From W0P28-013 sp963621145 (lineage in GTDB: Bacteria; Bacteroidota; Bacteroidia; Bacteroidales; Paludibacteraceae), in NCBI GenBank assembly GCA_963621145.1, contig CAVFDI010000023.1, positions 1 through 26,139 on the forward strand: a DNA stretch of 26,139 nt, read 5' to 3'. How positions within the stretch are numbered: the stretch's first letter is position 1; every line of letters begins with the position of its first letter. The translations under genes were made by a program, and so were the position numbers. Of the stretch, positions 13,715-21,900 are shown in pieces. The notes below the pieces were generated by a model, which saw nothing but the letters and a program-made list of their open reading frames with translations, was not told the origin of the DNA and searched no databases.

Positions 13715-14791
13715 TTATATTTCGTTTTTGCGAGTTTCTGCTGTGTCTTTTTCTTGTAATTCAAAAAATTCTTTTTGACGTTCTATTTCGGCAATTAGTT
13801 CTTCTTTTGTTGGTAGGTAGGTCAGGTATTTTGCGGCGAATAATTGGTTATTGTCGTGCAAAATGCTGTATCGTGCAATGTCGTTACTTGTTTCTGCGCA
13901 CAGCAATAGTCCAATAGTTGGATTGTCGCCTTCTGTACATTTTAGTTCATCGTACATTCGTATGTACATGTCCATTTGACCAATATCTTGATGAGTAATC
14001 TCTGTCGTTTTTAGGTCTATCAACAAGAAGCATTTCAAGATGTAGTTGTAGAACACAAGGTCGATATAGTAGTCATTGAGATCTGTTCGGATAAGTTGTT
14101 GGCGCGCAACAAAAGCATATCCTTTGCCTAACTCCATAATGAATTTTTGAAGATGGTCAATTATTGCCGCCTCTAATTTTGTTTCGGTGAATTCGTTGTT
14201 TGTTGATAATCCTAAAAATTCTGCTACAACAGGATTCTTAAGAAATCCCATCTTGTCGTTGTTCCAATGTGAGGTCTTGCTATTCATTTCCGCTACTACC
14301 GCATTTTTATTTGGCGATTGCAATAGACGAAAGTAGTATTGCGAATTGATATTACGATCCAGCGTTCTCGTCGACCAATTTTCTTTTGAAGCCTCATTGA
14401 GATACCACATTCTTGCATCTTCGTTTTGTACACGCAACAACGATCGATAGTGTGTCCAATTGAGATTTGGTACGCGCGCGTACCAAATCTCGTAATCTTT
14501 AAAAGTCAGATAGAATTGTCGGCAGTTTCTCAAGTCGCGTGAAGTCATTCCCGCTTTATCTCCATATTCTGTCGATAGTCGTTTTGATAGGTTATCCAAT
14601 ATGTTTTTGCCATATTCGGCACGCGTTTCGCCGTTCTGCTCTTCATGTACAATACGTCGACCAATTTTCCAATTGGTCATGCAAATTGCAGAACTAATGG
14701 CATCTGCACTTTGTTTCCGACCTTGCTCTATTATCTGTTTTACATCAGAAGCAAGTTTTTCTATATCACAGTATTTTACTAATTCATCCAT
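13715..14791 (-). CDS. YhcG/DUF1016 family PDDEXK-fold protein
   Basis: A 358-residue cytoplasmic protein. The N-terminal half (about 15-160) is the DUF1016-N domain: ICMTNWKIGRRIVHEEQNG, a YGKNILDNLSKRLS block and NLNWTHYRSLLRV. The C-terminal half (about 170-335) is the PDDEXK-nuclease-like domain: NDYYIDLVFYNYILKCFLLIDLK supplies D and the D-x-K-like IDLK pair, followed by GQMDMYIRMYDE and PTIGLLLCAE. Family members are often found beside restriction or defence genes, but here it stands among housekeeping genes with no methylase nearby. Its own promoter box lies at 14874-14881. The lower-GC composition compared with aroA and pfkA suggests horizontal acquisition, which is inference. Confidence 0.88.
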   Translation of the reverse strand: MDELVKYCDIEKLASDVKQIIEQGRKQSADAISSAICMTNWKIGRRIVHEEQNGETRAEYGKNILDNLSKRLSTEYGDKAGMTSRDLRNCRQFYLTFKDYEIWYARVPNLNWTHYRSLLRVQNEDARMWYLNEASKENWSTRTLDRNINSQYYFRLLQSPNKNAVVAEMNSKTSHWNNDKMGFLKNPVVAEFLGLSTNNEFTETKLEAAIIDHLQKFIMELGKGYAFVARQQLIRTDLNDYYIDLVFYNYILKCFLLIDLKTTEITHQDIGQMDMYIRMYDELKCTEGDNPTIGLLLCAETSNDIARYSILHDNNQLFAAKYLTYLPTKEELIAEIERQKEFFELQEKDTAETRKNEI

Positions 14792-14873
14792 AGTTTTGTG
14801 TGTCTTTGGTAAAATCTGTTGAAAATTGGTGGCGGAGGAGTTGGTGGTAATTACGCTGTTAAAAAACGGACTT

Positions 14874-14881
14874 CAAAGTTA
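14874..14881 (-). promoter_or_regulatory. -7 promoter element of the YhcG-like gene
   Basis: TAACTTTG on the minus strand matches TAnnTTTG. The predicted leader is about 80 bases. A clear -33 TTG is not seen; TTTAAG lies at the right distance. Confidence 0.5.
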
Positions 14882-14932
14882 CACTTTTTTCTTAAACTTA
14901 CCTATTGCTATACGTCAAAATATTGTGAAGGA

Positions 14933-14980
14933 GAAAATAAGGGCTGAAATCCTCGAGCGGAATTCAGCCTATTTATTTTC
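14933..14980 (-). terminator. Hairpin downstream of pfkA
   Basis: GGCTGAATTCC-GCTCGA-GGATTTCAGCC (complement 14942-14969) forms an 11-bp stem with one mismatch and a six-base loop. It is flanked by AAAATAA and TTATTTT tracts that extend the stem. It starts about 20 bases beyond the pfkA stop codon and separates pfkA from the YhcG transcription unit. Confidence 0.7.
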
Positions 14981-15001
14981 TGCGACGACAATTTGCAATT
15001 T

Positions 15002-15976
15002 TTATATCGACAAAATCTGCAGTACGCTGATTTTTGATTTGTTGATTGGTTTGTCGTCTTTTATGGCTTTGGTGAAAGGCACAAGCACGATGTCGTCGTT
15101 CACAATGCCCACCATCACGCTGCGTTGTTCGTCGAGCAGTGCATCGATGGCTGCCACGCCCATGCGGCTTGCGATGATGCGGTCGTAGGCTGTGGGCGAA
15201 CCGCCGCGTTGCAGGTGTCCGAGTATGGTTACGCGAGCGTCGAATGTGGGATAGTCGCGTTTCATGCGCTCGGCAAGGGCAGTTGCGCCGCCGCCGCCTT
15301 CGGCTACTATCACTATGCTACTGTTTTTCGACTTGCGGAAGCCATTTTTAATCAGCTCCTCAAGTTGCTCTTCGTTGGTCTGCTCTTCGGGAATGATGGC
15401 GGCTTCGGCACCCGATGCAATGGCACTATTCAGTGCAAGAAATCCTGCGTCGCGGCCCATCACCTCGACGAAAAAGAGTCGCTCGTGCGAGCTGGCGGTA
15501 TCGCGTATTTTGTCGACTGCCTCCACAATGGTGTTCAGCGCGGTGTCGTAGCCAATGGTGCTGTCGGTGCCGCACAGGTCGTTGTCGATGGTGCCGGGCA
15601 GTCCGACAATTGGAATGTTGTATTCTTGGGCGAAGATGCGTGCGCCAGTGAATGTGCCATCGCCACCAATCACCACCAGCGCGTCGATGCCTTCGCGCAC
15701 CATGGTGTCGTAGGCTATTTTTCGGCCTTCGGGCGTGGTAAATTCGGTGCAGCGAGCGGTCTTGATGATGGTGCCGCCGCGTTGTATGATGTTGCTCACG
15801 TCCTCGGTGTGAAATTCTTTAATCTCGCCCGTAATCAGACCGCGATAGCCGCGATAAATGGCTTTCACGCGAATGCCGTTGAAAATGGCGGCGCGCGTTA
15901 CCGAACGTATGGCGGCATTCATTCCAGGTGCATCACCACCCGATGTCAGCACGCCGATGCAATTTATTTTGTACAT
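15002..15976 (-). CDS. pfkA: ATP-dependent 6-phosphofructokinase
   Basis: PfkA phosphorylates fructose-6-phosphate in glycolysis. The 324-residue protein has the standard bacterial length and motifs: GVLTSGGDAPGMNAAIR (8-24), YRGYRGL, GGDGTFTGA with glycine after GGD (the ATP-type residue rather than the aspartate of PPi enzymes), the catalytic GLPGTIDNDL and TIGYDTAL, the MGRDAGFLAL sugar-phosphate loop, EGGGGATALAERM and GHLQRGGSPTAYDRI. The ATG at 15974-15976 places the first strand at the N-terminus. Upstream lies about 270 bases of repeat-rich spacer without an obvious promoter. A hairpin terminator follows. Confidence 0.97.
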   Translation of the reverse strand: MYKINCIGVLTSGGDAPGMNAAIRSVTRAAIFNGIRVKAIYRGYRGLITGEIKEFHTEDVSNIIQRGGTIIKTARCTEFTTPEGRKIAYDTMVREGIDALVVIGGDGTFTGARIFAQEYNIPIVGLPGTIDNDLCGTDSTIGYDTALNTIVEAVDKIRDTASSHERLFFVEVMGRDAGFLALNSAIASGAEAAIIPEEQTNEEQLEELIKNGFRKSKNSSIVIVAEGGGGATALAERMKRDYPTFDARVTILGHLQRGGSPTAYDRIIASRMGVAAIDALLDEQRSVMVGIVNDDIVLVPFTKAIKDDKPINKSKISVLQILSI

Positions 15977-15989
15977 GAGTAAAAAAGTT

Positions 15990-16246
15990 GTTGAACAGTT
16001 GATGAGTTGATAAGTTGATTAGTTTAACGCATTAGTCGAGACCTGTGAGGTTTATTTTTAATTTCTAATTTCTAGTTTCTAGTTTCTGGTTGGCTGTTTC
16101 AAGTTTCAGGTTTCAAATTGCGGTAGCCGAACCGCCGCAATCTTCAAATTTTCAAATAATTAAGTAATTGAAAATTAGGTAATTGAATAATAAAAAAGTC
16201 TTTATTCTTTTGTCCTTACTCTTTATTCCCAAAGTCTTGCTACTTG
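15990..16246. repeat. Mosaic of short degenerate repeats between ispH and pfkA
   Basis: The spacer is made of successive blocks: GTTGATGAGTTGATAAGTTGAT (15996-16019), TTTCTAATTTCTAGTTTCTAG (about 16060-16087), GTTTCAGGTTTCAAATTG, a stem ATTGCGG/CCGCAAT (about 16117-16142), AATTAAGTAATTG-AAAATTAGGTAATTG (about 16158-16185, similar to the complement of 2465-2500), the AAAGAGTAAGGAC unit (16198-16229) and TTGCTACTTGCTACT (16237-16251), which runs over the ispH stop codon. There is no open reading frame worth calling. Confidence 0.75.
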
Positions 16247-17107
16247 CTACTCATATCTTGCGACTAATACCTGTTCTGCGATTTTTTCCATCAGCCATTT
16301 TGGCGTGGAGGTGGCGCCGCAGATACCAATCGATTTTGCGCCGCGCAGCCACTCTGGGTCGATATCGTCGTAGGTCGATACGAAATGGCTGTTGGCATTC
16401 ACTGCGCAGCATTCGCCATAAAGCACTTTGCCGTTCGAACTTTTGGCACCGCTCACAAACAGCACCACATCGAATCGCTTGGCAAAGTCGCGCAGGTTTT
16501 GCAGGCGGTTTGCCACTTGGCGACAAATGGTGTCGTGGTAGCAGAATTGCGCTCCGTCTTTCATATTCTGCTCTATGCGCGCCACAAGGGCTTTGAAACC
16601 ATCGACCGACTGCGTAGTTTGCGAAAAAAGTATGATGTCGCGCCCAAAATCGAGCGTTCCGATTTCGTCGGGATTTTCTATCACGGTGGCTTGCCCGTTG
16701 GTTTGCCCCACAAGTCCGTTCACTTCGGCATGACCACGTTTGCCGTATATCACAATCTGCGCCTCGGGGTGCTCGGTGAATGCTTTGCGTATTTTTTTTT
16801 GCAACGCCAGCACCACGGGACACGATGCGTCGATTATTTTGATGCCATTGCGCTGCGCTGTTTGGTAGGTCGATGGTGGCTCGCCGTGAGCGCGTATCAG
16901 CACTCGCTCGCCATGCAGATTTTCCAACTGATTGTGTTCAATGGTGGTCAATCCTTTGGCGGCTAGTCGGCGCATCTCCTGCTCGTTGTGCACTATGTCG
17001 CCCAGACTGTAGAGCCTAGCGTCGCTCTGCAGTTCCTCTTCCGCTTTTTTTATGGCATTCACCACGCCAAAACAGAAACCAGACGCTTTATCAATTTCAA
17101 TCAACAT
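16247..17107 (-). CDS. ispH: 4-hydroxy-3-methylbut-2-enyl diphosphate reductase
   Basis: IspH (LytB) carries out the last step of the MEP isoprenoid pathway, giving IPP and DMAPP, using a 4Fe-4S cluster. In the 286-residue protein the three cluster cysteines are C12 (SGFCFGV), C96 (DASCPVV) and C195 (HDTICRQ). The substrate-binding histidines are in DIVHNE (H41), IRAHGEPP (H74) and KRGHAEVNG (H126), with S-x-N at 223-225 (AKSSNGK) and NANSHFV near 240. The start is ATG at 17105-17107. It follows a small membrane protein gene by 20 bases and is probably co-transcribed with it. The stop codon lies at the edge of a TTGCTACT repeat. Confidence 0.96.
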   Translation of the reverse strand: MLIEIDKASGFCFGVVNAIKKAEEELQSDARLYSLGDIVHNEQEMRRLAAKGLTTIEHNQLENLHGERVLIRAHGEPPSTYQTAQRNGIKIIDASCPVVLALQKKIRKAFTEHPEAQIVIYGKRGHAEVNGLVGQTNGQATVIENPDEIGTLDFGRDIILFSQTTQSVDGFKALVARIEQNMKDGAQFCYHDTICRQVANRLQNLRDFAKRFDVVLFVSGAKSSNGKVLYGECCAVNANSHFVSTYDDIDPEWLRGAKSIGICGATSTPKWLMEKIAEQVLVARYE

Positions 17108-17127
17108 AATGCTGTGGCGACCATCGC

Positions 17128-17532
17128 CTACTTTTCAATTTTTTTCATGCGTCTTTCGCTAACGATGAGCAATGCTTCGTCGCGGAGTTCGTCGGGCAGG
17201 GCTATGTCGCGCAATTGCAACGAGCGCAGCCAACCAGCCACATCTTGCTCGCGAAGGGTGTAGAAAACATCGCTTATCATCTGCAAATCTTGTGCCGAAA
17301 ACTGCTCTAATGGCTTGTGTTGCAGCGCATCGAGTTCTTCATCGTCAAAATAGACTATCTGCGTGGTTTTGGTGAGCAGACTGTCGCGCTCGCACACGGC
17401 ATGCGCCCCACAACAGTCGGCTGGAATGTCGACTGGCTTCGGCTCTTCGGCTGGCTTTGTGCGCTTAATGGCAATAATCAACCAAACAATAGCCGCCGTG
17501 GCAATAATTCCTATGATAAGATAGATTAGCAA
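17128..17532 (-). CDS. Small membrane-anchored protein with CC motif, conserved hypothetical
   Basis: A 134-residue protein with one N-terminal membrane segment (about 2-22), a proline-rich linker (PAEEPKPVDIPAD) and a cytoplasmic-type domain that opens with CCGAHAVCERDSLL. The rest is an acidic, probably helical domain (YFDDEELDALQ, MISDVFYTLREQDVAGWLRSLQLRDIALPDELRDEALLIV). The family seems to be conserved in Bacteroidales as an uncharacterised protein. The CC-x(4)-C cluster could bind metal, and its place 20 bases upstream of ispH, a 4Fe-4S enzyme, makes a redox or metal-related role thinkable, but nothing proves it. Confidence 0.75.
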   Translation of the reverse strand: MLIYLIIGIIATAAIVWLIIAIKRTKPAEEPKPVDIPADCCGAHAVCERDSLLTKTTQIVYFDDEELDALQHKPLEQFSAQDLQMISDVFYTLREQDVAGWLRSLQLRDIALPDELRDEALLIVSERRMKKIEK

Positions 17533-17540
17533 TTTTTTTT

Positions 17541-17746
17541 GGGTTGATGAGTTGATAAGTTGATGAGTTTAACGCGTTGGGGAAAGTTTCTGATTTCTAG
17601 TTTCTCAAAATTGCTATCGCATTTTTTGTTTCTAAGTTTCTAATTGTTTAATTTGAAATTCTGCTATTGCGGCTTTGCCGCATCACTCCTCACTTTTCTT
17701 GCTACTTGTTACTTGCTTCTTGCTACTTGTTACTTGCTTCTTGCTA
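17541..17746. repeat. Repeat-filled spacer downstream of sufS
   Basis: The blocks are GTTGATGAGTTGATAAGTTGATGAG (17543-17567, matching 15996-16019 and followed in both places by TTTAACGC), the TTTCT/AAATTGCTATCGCA element (17596-17640), a GCGGCTTTGCCGC hairpin (about 17670-17682) and CTTGCTACTTGTTACTTGCTT tandem units (17698-17748). The last block begins at the sufS stop codon on the minus strand. Confidence 0.8.
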
Positions 17747-18964
17747 CTAATAGAGAATCTTCAAGCAGCGTTGCAGGTGTTCGACGAATTGGTCGATTTC
17801 GTGCGTGGTGTTGTACATGGCCAGCGAGGCGCGCACAGTGCCAGGAATTCCGAGCGAGTCGATGAGCGGTTGCGCGCAGTGATGCCCCGTGCGCACGGCC
17901 ACGCCCGTCTTGTCGAGCAGTGTGCCAAGGTCGAGCGGGTGGACTTTGCCCACAAGAAACGATATGACGCCACTTTTCTGTTCGCTTTCGCCAAAAATGC
18001 GCATTTGCGGAATGTCGCGCAGGCGTTGCTCGGCGTATCGAAGCAGATTTTCTTCGTATTCAAAAATGTCGTTTTTGCCTATTTGGTCGATGTAGTTCAG
18101 CGCCTCGGCCAAAGCGATGGCACCTACGTAGTTGGGCGTGCCAGCCTCGAATTTGTAGGGCAACACATTGTAGGTGGTCTTTTCGAAAGTTACATTGTCA
18201 ATCATCTCGCCGCCGCCTTGGTAGGGTGGCAGTTGGTCGAGCAATTCGGCTTTGCCATAGAGCACGCCAATGCCCGTAGGACCATAAATTTTGTGTCCTG
18301 AAAAAGCATAAAAATCGGCATCCAAATCCGTTACGTCGACGGGCAGATGCGCCACGGCTTGCGCACCGTCGATCAGTACTTTCACGCCATGAGCGTGCGC
18401 CATCGTCACAATTTTTTTTACAGGATTGATGGTGCCAAGCACATTCGATACATGCGCTACAGAGAGCATTTTTGTCTTTTCAGAAAAGAGATTTTCGAGC
18501 GCATCGAGTTGCAGTTCGCCTTTTTCATCGATCGGTACAATGCGCAGCCGCAGTCCGTGCCGCTGAGCCGCTATTTGCCAAGGCACAATGTTGGAGTGGT
18601 GCTCCATCTGCGTGATGATGATTTCGTCGCCAGTCTTGCAAAATCGCTCGGTAAAGACTGTCGCTAGCAGATTGATGCTTTCGGTGGTGCCGCGAGTGAA
18701 GATGATTTCGCTAGCATCGTGTGCGCCAATGAATTTTGCAATGGTTTTGCGCGCCTCTTCGTGTGCCAGTGTGGCTTGCATGCTCAGATAGTGCACACCG
18801 CGGTGAATGTTGGCGTTTTGCGTGGTATAGACATTCGAAATCTTGTCGATGACACACTGTGGCTTTTGTGTGGTGGCGGCATTGTCGAGGTAGATGAGCG
18901 GCTGACCGTAGATTTTCTCCTTCAGAATGGGGAAATCGGAACGTATTTTTTCGATATCAAACAT
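17747..18964 (-). CDS. sufS: Cysteine desulfurase SufS
   Basis: SufS is a PLP enzyme that takes sulfur from cysteine as a persulfide for Fe-S cluster assembly, with SufE as acceptor. The chosen start is the ATG at 18962-18964 (MFDIEKIRSDFPIL), giving 405 residues, the normal length. A GGAGG lies eight bases upstream, rare for this genome, and an upstream in-frame start at 19009 would add residues foreign to the family. Motifs: LDNAATTQKP, TRGTTESINL, EHHSNIVPW, DGAQAVAHLPVDV, PLP lysine K225 in FSGHKIYGPTG and persulfide cysteine C363 in RTGHHCAQP. The coding region overlaps the end of sufD by eight bases, so translation is probably coupled. Confidence 0.96.
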   Translation of the reverse strand: MFDIEKIRSDFPILKEKIYGQPLIYLDNAATTQKPQCVIDKISNVYTTQNANIHRGVHYLSMQATLAHEEARKTIAKFIGAHDASEIIFTRGTTESINLLATVFTERFCKTGDEIIITQMEHHSNIVPWQIAAQRHGLRLRIVPIDEKGELQLDALENLFSEKTKMLSVAHVSNVLGTINPVKKIVTMAHAHGVKVLIDGAQAVAHLPVDVTDLDADFYAFSGHKIYGPTGIGVLYGKAELLDQLPPYQGGGEMIDNVTFEKTTYNVLPYKFEAGTPNYVGAIALAEALNYIDQIGKNDIFEYEENLLRYAEQRLRDIPQMRIFGESEQKSGVISFLVGKVHPLDLGTLLDKTGVAVRTGHHCAQPLIDSLGIPGTVRASLAMYNTTHEIDQFVEHLQRCLKILY

Positions 18965-20306
18965 TTGGGCAACCTCCATTTTTCGTAGTGCAGGCATTGC
19001 ATTTGGCATCGTTGCCGCGCAGGCGTTGCTCCACCATCATGCGCAGACGGTCGCGAACGGCCGTTACTGCAATTCTGTCGAGCACATCTGAGGCAAAAGC
19101 CAGCAGTAGCAGCATGCGAGCCTCGTCGTAGCCAATGCCGCGAGTGCGCATGTAGAATAGCGCGTTCTCGTCTAGTTGGCCTGTGGTGGCTCCATGACCG
19201 CATTTCACATCGTCGGCGTAAATCTCCAACTGCGGTTTGGCATGCATGTGGGCGGTTTTGCTCAGGCAGATGTTGCGATTGGTCTGATAGGCCGATGTTT
19301 TTTGCGCACCTTTTTCAACCAAAATCTGTCCTGCGAATGCGCCTTCGGCCTCGCCATCGAGAATGTATTTGAATAGTTCGTTGCTGGTGCAGTGTGGAGC
19401 AAGGTGCCGAATGACGGTGAAATTGTCGCACTTCTGCGTACCATCGGCAGCAACCATGCCGCCAAGCCAAGTCTCGGCACCATCGGCAGCAAGGTCTATT
19501 TCGATGTGATTGCGCGTGTGACCATTGTGCAGGCTCACGCAGTCGAATGTGGTTTGCGAATTGGCGGCTTGCTCTACGAAAATCTGCGAAATCTGCGCCG
19601 TTGTGTCGTTTGTGCTTTCGAGTGCATAGAGGTCGAAACGGGCATTTTCGCCAACAAAAATTTCAGTAACGCGGCTGGCAAAAAAGTTGACCTCGGCCAA
19701 GGTGTGATCGCACACGAGCATGCGGAGCGTGGCGCCCTGTTCAAGCACCACAAGGTTGTGTGTGGCGGTCATCAAATCGGTGGTGGCGTGCAGCACATTC
19801 ACCAATTGAATGGGCAGTTCCAATGCGGCATTTTTCGGCAGATAGAGAAAATAGCCGTTTTGTGCAAATGTGCCATTGAAAGCGACAAAAGCATCGTCTG
19901 TCGAGTTAGTTTTTTTGCCAAGATGTTTCGCTACAATTTCTGGATAACGCTGGCAGGCTTCCGAAAGCGAACAAAGCACCACGCCTTGCGGCAACGCCTC
20001 TGAAAAATGCAGTTGATCGTTCAGCACAAAAGCGTTGTGCGCCTTCACGCCAGGCACATTGCAGCGAAAAAGATTTTTTTCGTCGGCGGCAAATGGCAAC
20101 TGCTTCAGATTCAGTCCATAATCTGTTTCAAGATCCTTCAGAATGGGGCAGCGCAGATAGTTTTCGTGCTTGTTGGTCGGGAAACCTTTCGCTCGAAAAC
20201 GCGCAAAAGCCTCGTCGCGATGGGCGTTGAGCGCAGTGGCTGAGTGCTGTCGAATGGTATCGACTTGCTGCTCGTAGAGTGCAATGTATTGATCAGCGTT
20301 GCTCAT
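18957..20306 (-). CDS. sufD: Fe-S cluster assembly scaffold subunit SufD
   Basis: SufD is the SufB paralogue in the SufBC2D scaffold complex. The 449-residue protein has the C-terminal right-handed beta-helix typical of the family: KILDGEAEGAFAGQILVEKGAQKTSAYQTNRNICLS, then IYADDVKCGHGATTGQLDENALFYMRTRGI and the terminal helices EARMLLLLAFASDVLDRI. The extra C-terminal tail has CNACTTKNGGCPNV, three cysteines that I cannot place in the family consensus. The start ATG overlaps the sufC stop (ATGA), indicating coupled translation. Confidence 0.94.
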   Translation of the reverse strand: MSNADQYIALYEQQVDTIRQHSATALNAHRDEAFARFRAKGFPTNKHENYLRCPILKDLETDYGLNLKQLPFAADEKNLFRCNVPGVKAHNAFVLNDQLHFSEALPQGVVLCSLSEACQRYPEIVAKHLGKKTNSTDDAFVAFNGTFAQNGYFLYLPKNAALELPIQLVNVLHATTDLMTATHNLVVLEQGATLRMLVCDHTLAEVNFFASRVTEIFVGENARFDLYALESTNDTTAQISQIFVEQAANSQTTFDCVSLHNGHTRNHIEIDLAADGAETWLGGMVAADGTQKCDNFTVIRHLAPHCTSNELFKYILDGEAEGAFAGQILVEKGAQKTSAYQTNRNICLSKTAHMHAKPQLEIYADDVKCGHGATTGQLDENALFYMRTRGIGYDEARMLLLLAFASDVLDRIAVTAVRDRLRMMVEQRLRGNDAKCNACTTKNGGCPNV

Positions 20307-21055
20307 TCTCCAAACTCCTGTTTTATCCAGTCGTAACCCTTCTCTTCGAGTTCGAGTGCCAACTCTTTTGGGCCAGTTTTTACGATGCGACCGTTGTAAA
20401 GCACATGCACAAAATCGGGTACGATGTAGTCCAAAAGCCTTTGGTAGTGGGTGATGACGATGGAAGCATTGTCTTTGCTGCGCAGCGAATTTACGCCGTG
20501 AGCCACCACGCGCAGCGCGTCGATGTCGAGCCCAGAATCGGTCTCGTCGAGTATCGAAAGGCGTGGTTCGAGCATGGCCATCTGGAAAATTTCGTTACGC
20601 TTTTTCTCGCCGCCCGAAAAACCTTCGTTCACCGAACGATTGGCCAATTTGTTGTCGAGTTCGAGCAACTCTTTTTTGGCGCGCATCACTTTCAGAAATT
20701 CCGAAGCCGAAAGTGACTCCAGTCCGCGATATTTGCGGTGCTCGTTCACGGCAGTGCGCATAAAATTTACCATGCTCACGCCGGGAATTTCAACGGGATA
20801 TTGAAAACTCATAAACAGTCCTTCGCGCGAGCGATCTTCGGGCGAGAGGGCAAGCAGATTTTTGCCGTAAAATGTAACTGTGCCTTCGGTTACGGTGTAG
20901 GCAGGGTGGCCCGTCAGCACCGACGATAGCGTCGATTTCCCAGCGCCGTTTGGCCCCATTATGGCGTGCACTTCGCCCTGACGAACCGTCAGGTCGAGGC
21001 CTTTAAGAATCTCCTTTCCCGCAATCGAGGCGTGTAGATTTTTTATCTCGAGCAT
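20303..21055 (-). CDS. sufC: Fe-S cluster assembly ATPase SufC
   Basis: SufC is the ABC-type ATPase that drives conformational change in the SufBCD scaffold. The 250-residue protein shows Walker A GPNGAGKST (34-42), the Q-loop region MSFQYPVEIPG (82-92), the signature FSGGEKKRNEI (146-156), Walker B LSILDETDSGLD (167-178; E followed by T as in this family) and the H-loop SIVITHYQRLLDYI. It is followed by sufD with a four-base overlap. It is separated from sufB by guanine deaminase and pnuC genes, which is unusual. Confidence 0.97.
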   Translation of the reverse strand: MLEIKNLHASIAGKEILKGLDLTVRQGEVHAIMGPNGAGKSTLSSVLTGHPAYTVTEGTVTFYGKNLLALSPEDRSREGLFMSFQYPVEIPGVSMVNFMRTAVNEHRKYRGLESLSASEFLKVMRAKKELLELDNKLANRSVNEGFSGGEKKRNEIFQMAMLEPRLSILDETDSGLDIDALRVVAHGVNSLRSKDNASIVITHYQRLLDYIVPDFVHVLYNGRIVKTGPKELALELEEKGYDWIKQEFGE

Positions 21056-21061
21056 TTCGTT

Positions 21062-21160
21062 AATTTAGAATTATGAATTTAGAATTATGAATTGCTTTTT
21101 TGCGACTATTCTTTGAAAATTGTTGGACGCAAAGTCGTTGTCATAGTCGATAGTCAAAGT
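21062..21160. repeat. 14-bp and GACTTTGACTA-type repeats between pnuC and sufC
   Basis: Two exact copies of TTTAGAATTATGAA stand in tandem (21064-21091). The sequence at the pnuC stop codon reads, on the minus strand, ACTTTGACTATCGACTATGAC followed by AACGACTTTG, a degenerate repeat that shares ACTTTGACTA with 4942-4953. Confidence 0.7.
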
Positions 21161-21775
21161 CTATTTTCCCATCTTTTTATGCCATTGATACCACGAGTAG
21201 ATGGAGATGGCGACGCAAACCACGTAGAATATTGCGGTCAAATAGATGTGCGACAAGATGCAAAGCACTATGCTCAGCAGGTCGACTAGCGTCCAAACGA
21301 CCCAATTTTCAATCTTTTTGCGCGCCAAAAGCAGTTGTCCAACTACATTCGCCACAAAAACAATGGCGTCGGTGTAGATATAGTTCGATTGCTCAATGTT
21401 CCAATGCGCCGTAACGCTCTCCATGAACCAACCCCACAACAGTCCGCCAAAAATGATGCTCAAACCTACGCCAACTTGGTGTTGTGGTTGTAACGTGCTG
21501 ATTTTCAGTTGTTTGTCTGGCTTGTTTTTCCTTGGAATGCCCCATGCCACAATGCCATACACATCGATGGCAAAGAAAAACACCTGCATAAGCATCATGG
21601 AATAGAGGTGTTGTTGCAGAAAAAGTGCGAAATAGAGCGCGCAATTTATCAATCCAACAAAAAATGTGGCAACATGTCCGCGACTGGCCAGCACCACAGC
21701 TAGCAAGCCCGTAATCAAGCCCAAAAGTTCGAGCCAAGTGAACGAATAATCCCAAAGTGTGAAGGCAACCTCCAT
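21161..21775 (-). CDS. pnuC: PnuC-type vitamin transporter (probably nicotinamide riboside)
   Basis: A 204-residue integral membrane protein with about seven hydrophobic segments, the size and pattern of PnuC facilitators. Diagnostic pieces are WLELLGLITGLLAVVLASRG with NCALYFALFL in the first half, DVYGIVAWGIPRKNK in the middle and WVVWTLVDLLSIVLCILSHIYLTAIFY with YSWYQWHKK at the end. PnuC proteins carry nicotinamide riboside; relatives carry thiamine or riboflavin. No TPP or FMN riboswitch is seen upstream, so the substrate stays open. It lies between guanine deaminase and sufC on the same strand with spacers of about 105-125 bases that hold repeats. Confidence 0.85.
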   Translation of the reverse strand: MEVAFTLWDYSFTWLELLGLITGLLAVVLASRGHVATFFVGLINCALYFALFLQQHLYSMMLMQVFFFAIDVYGIVAWGIPRKNKPDKQLKISTLQPQHQVGVGLSIIFGGLLWGWFMESVTAHWNIEQSNYIYTDAIVFVANVVGQLLLARKKIENWVVWTLVDLLSIVLCILSHIYLTAIFYVVCVAISIYSWYQWHKKMGK

Positions 21776-21860
21776 TTTTGAGTTCCTAAAGTTTATAAAG
21801 TTACAAAGTTCATAAAGTGTGCGTCACAACACCGTTCGCAGTTCGTCGTGGAAACCGTAA

Positions 21861-21900
21861 TCTGAAATCTGAAATCTGAAATTTGAAATTTGAAATCTAA
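21861..21900. repeat. 7-bp tandem repeat (TCTGAAA) at the guanine deaminase stop
   Basis: Three exact TCTGAAA units and two TTTGAAA units run from 21861 to 21895. On the minus strand they begin six bases after the TAG stop codon of the guanine deaminase gene. Confidence 0.85.

Noticed and set aside
18964..19009. Upstream start for sufS (16 residues longer)
   Set aside because: The added residues do not belong to the family, and the ATG at 18964 has a GGAGG at a good distance and the usual eight-base overlap with sufD.
21776..21900. TPP or other riboswitch before pnuC
   Set aside because: None of the conserved TPP or FMN segments is present; the spacer holds TCTGAAA and AAAGTT-type repeats.
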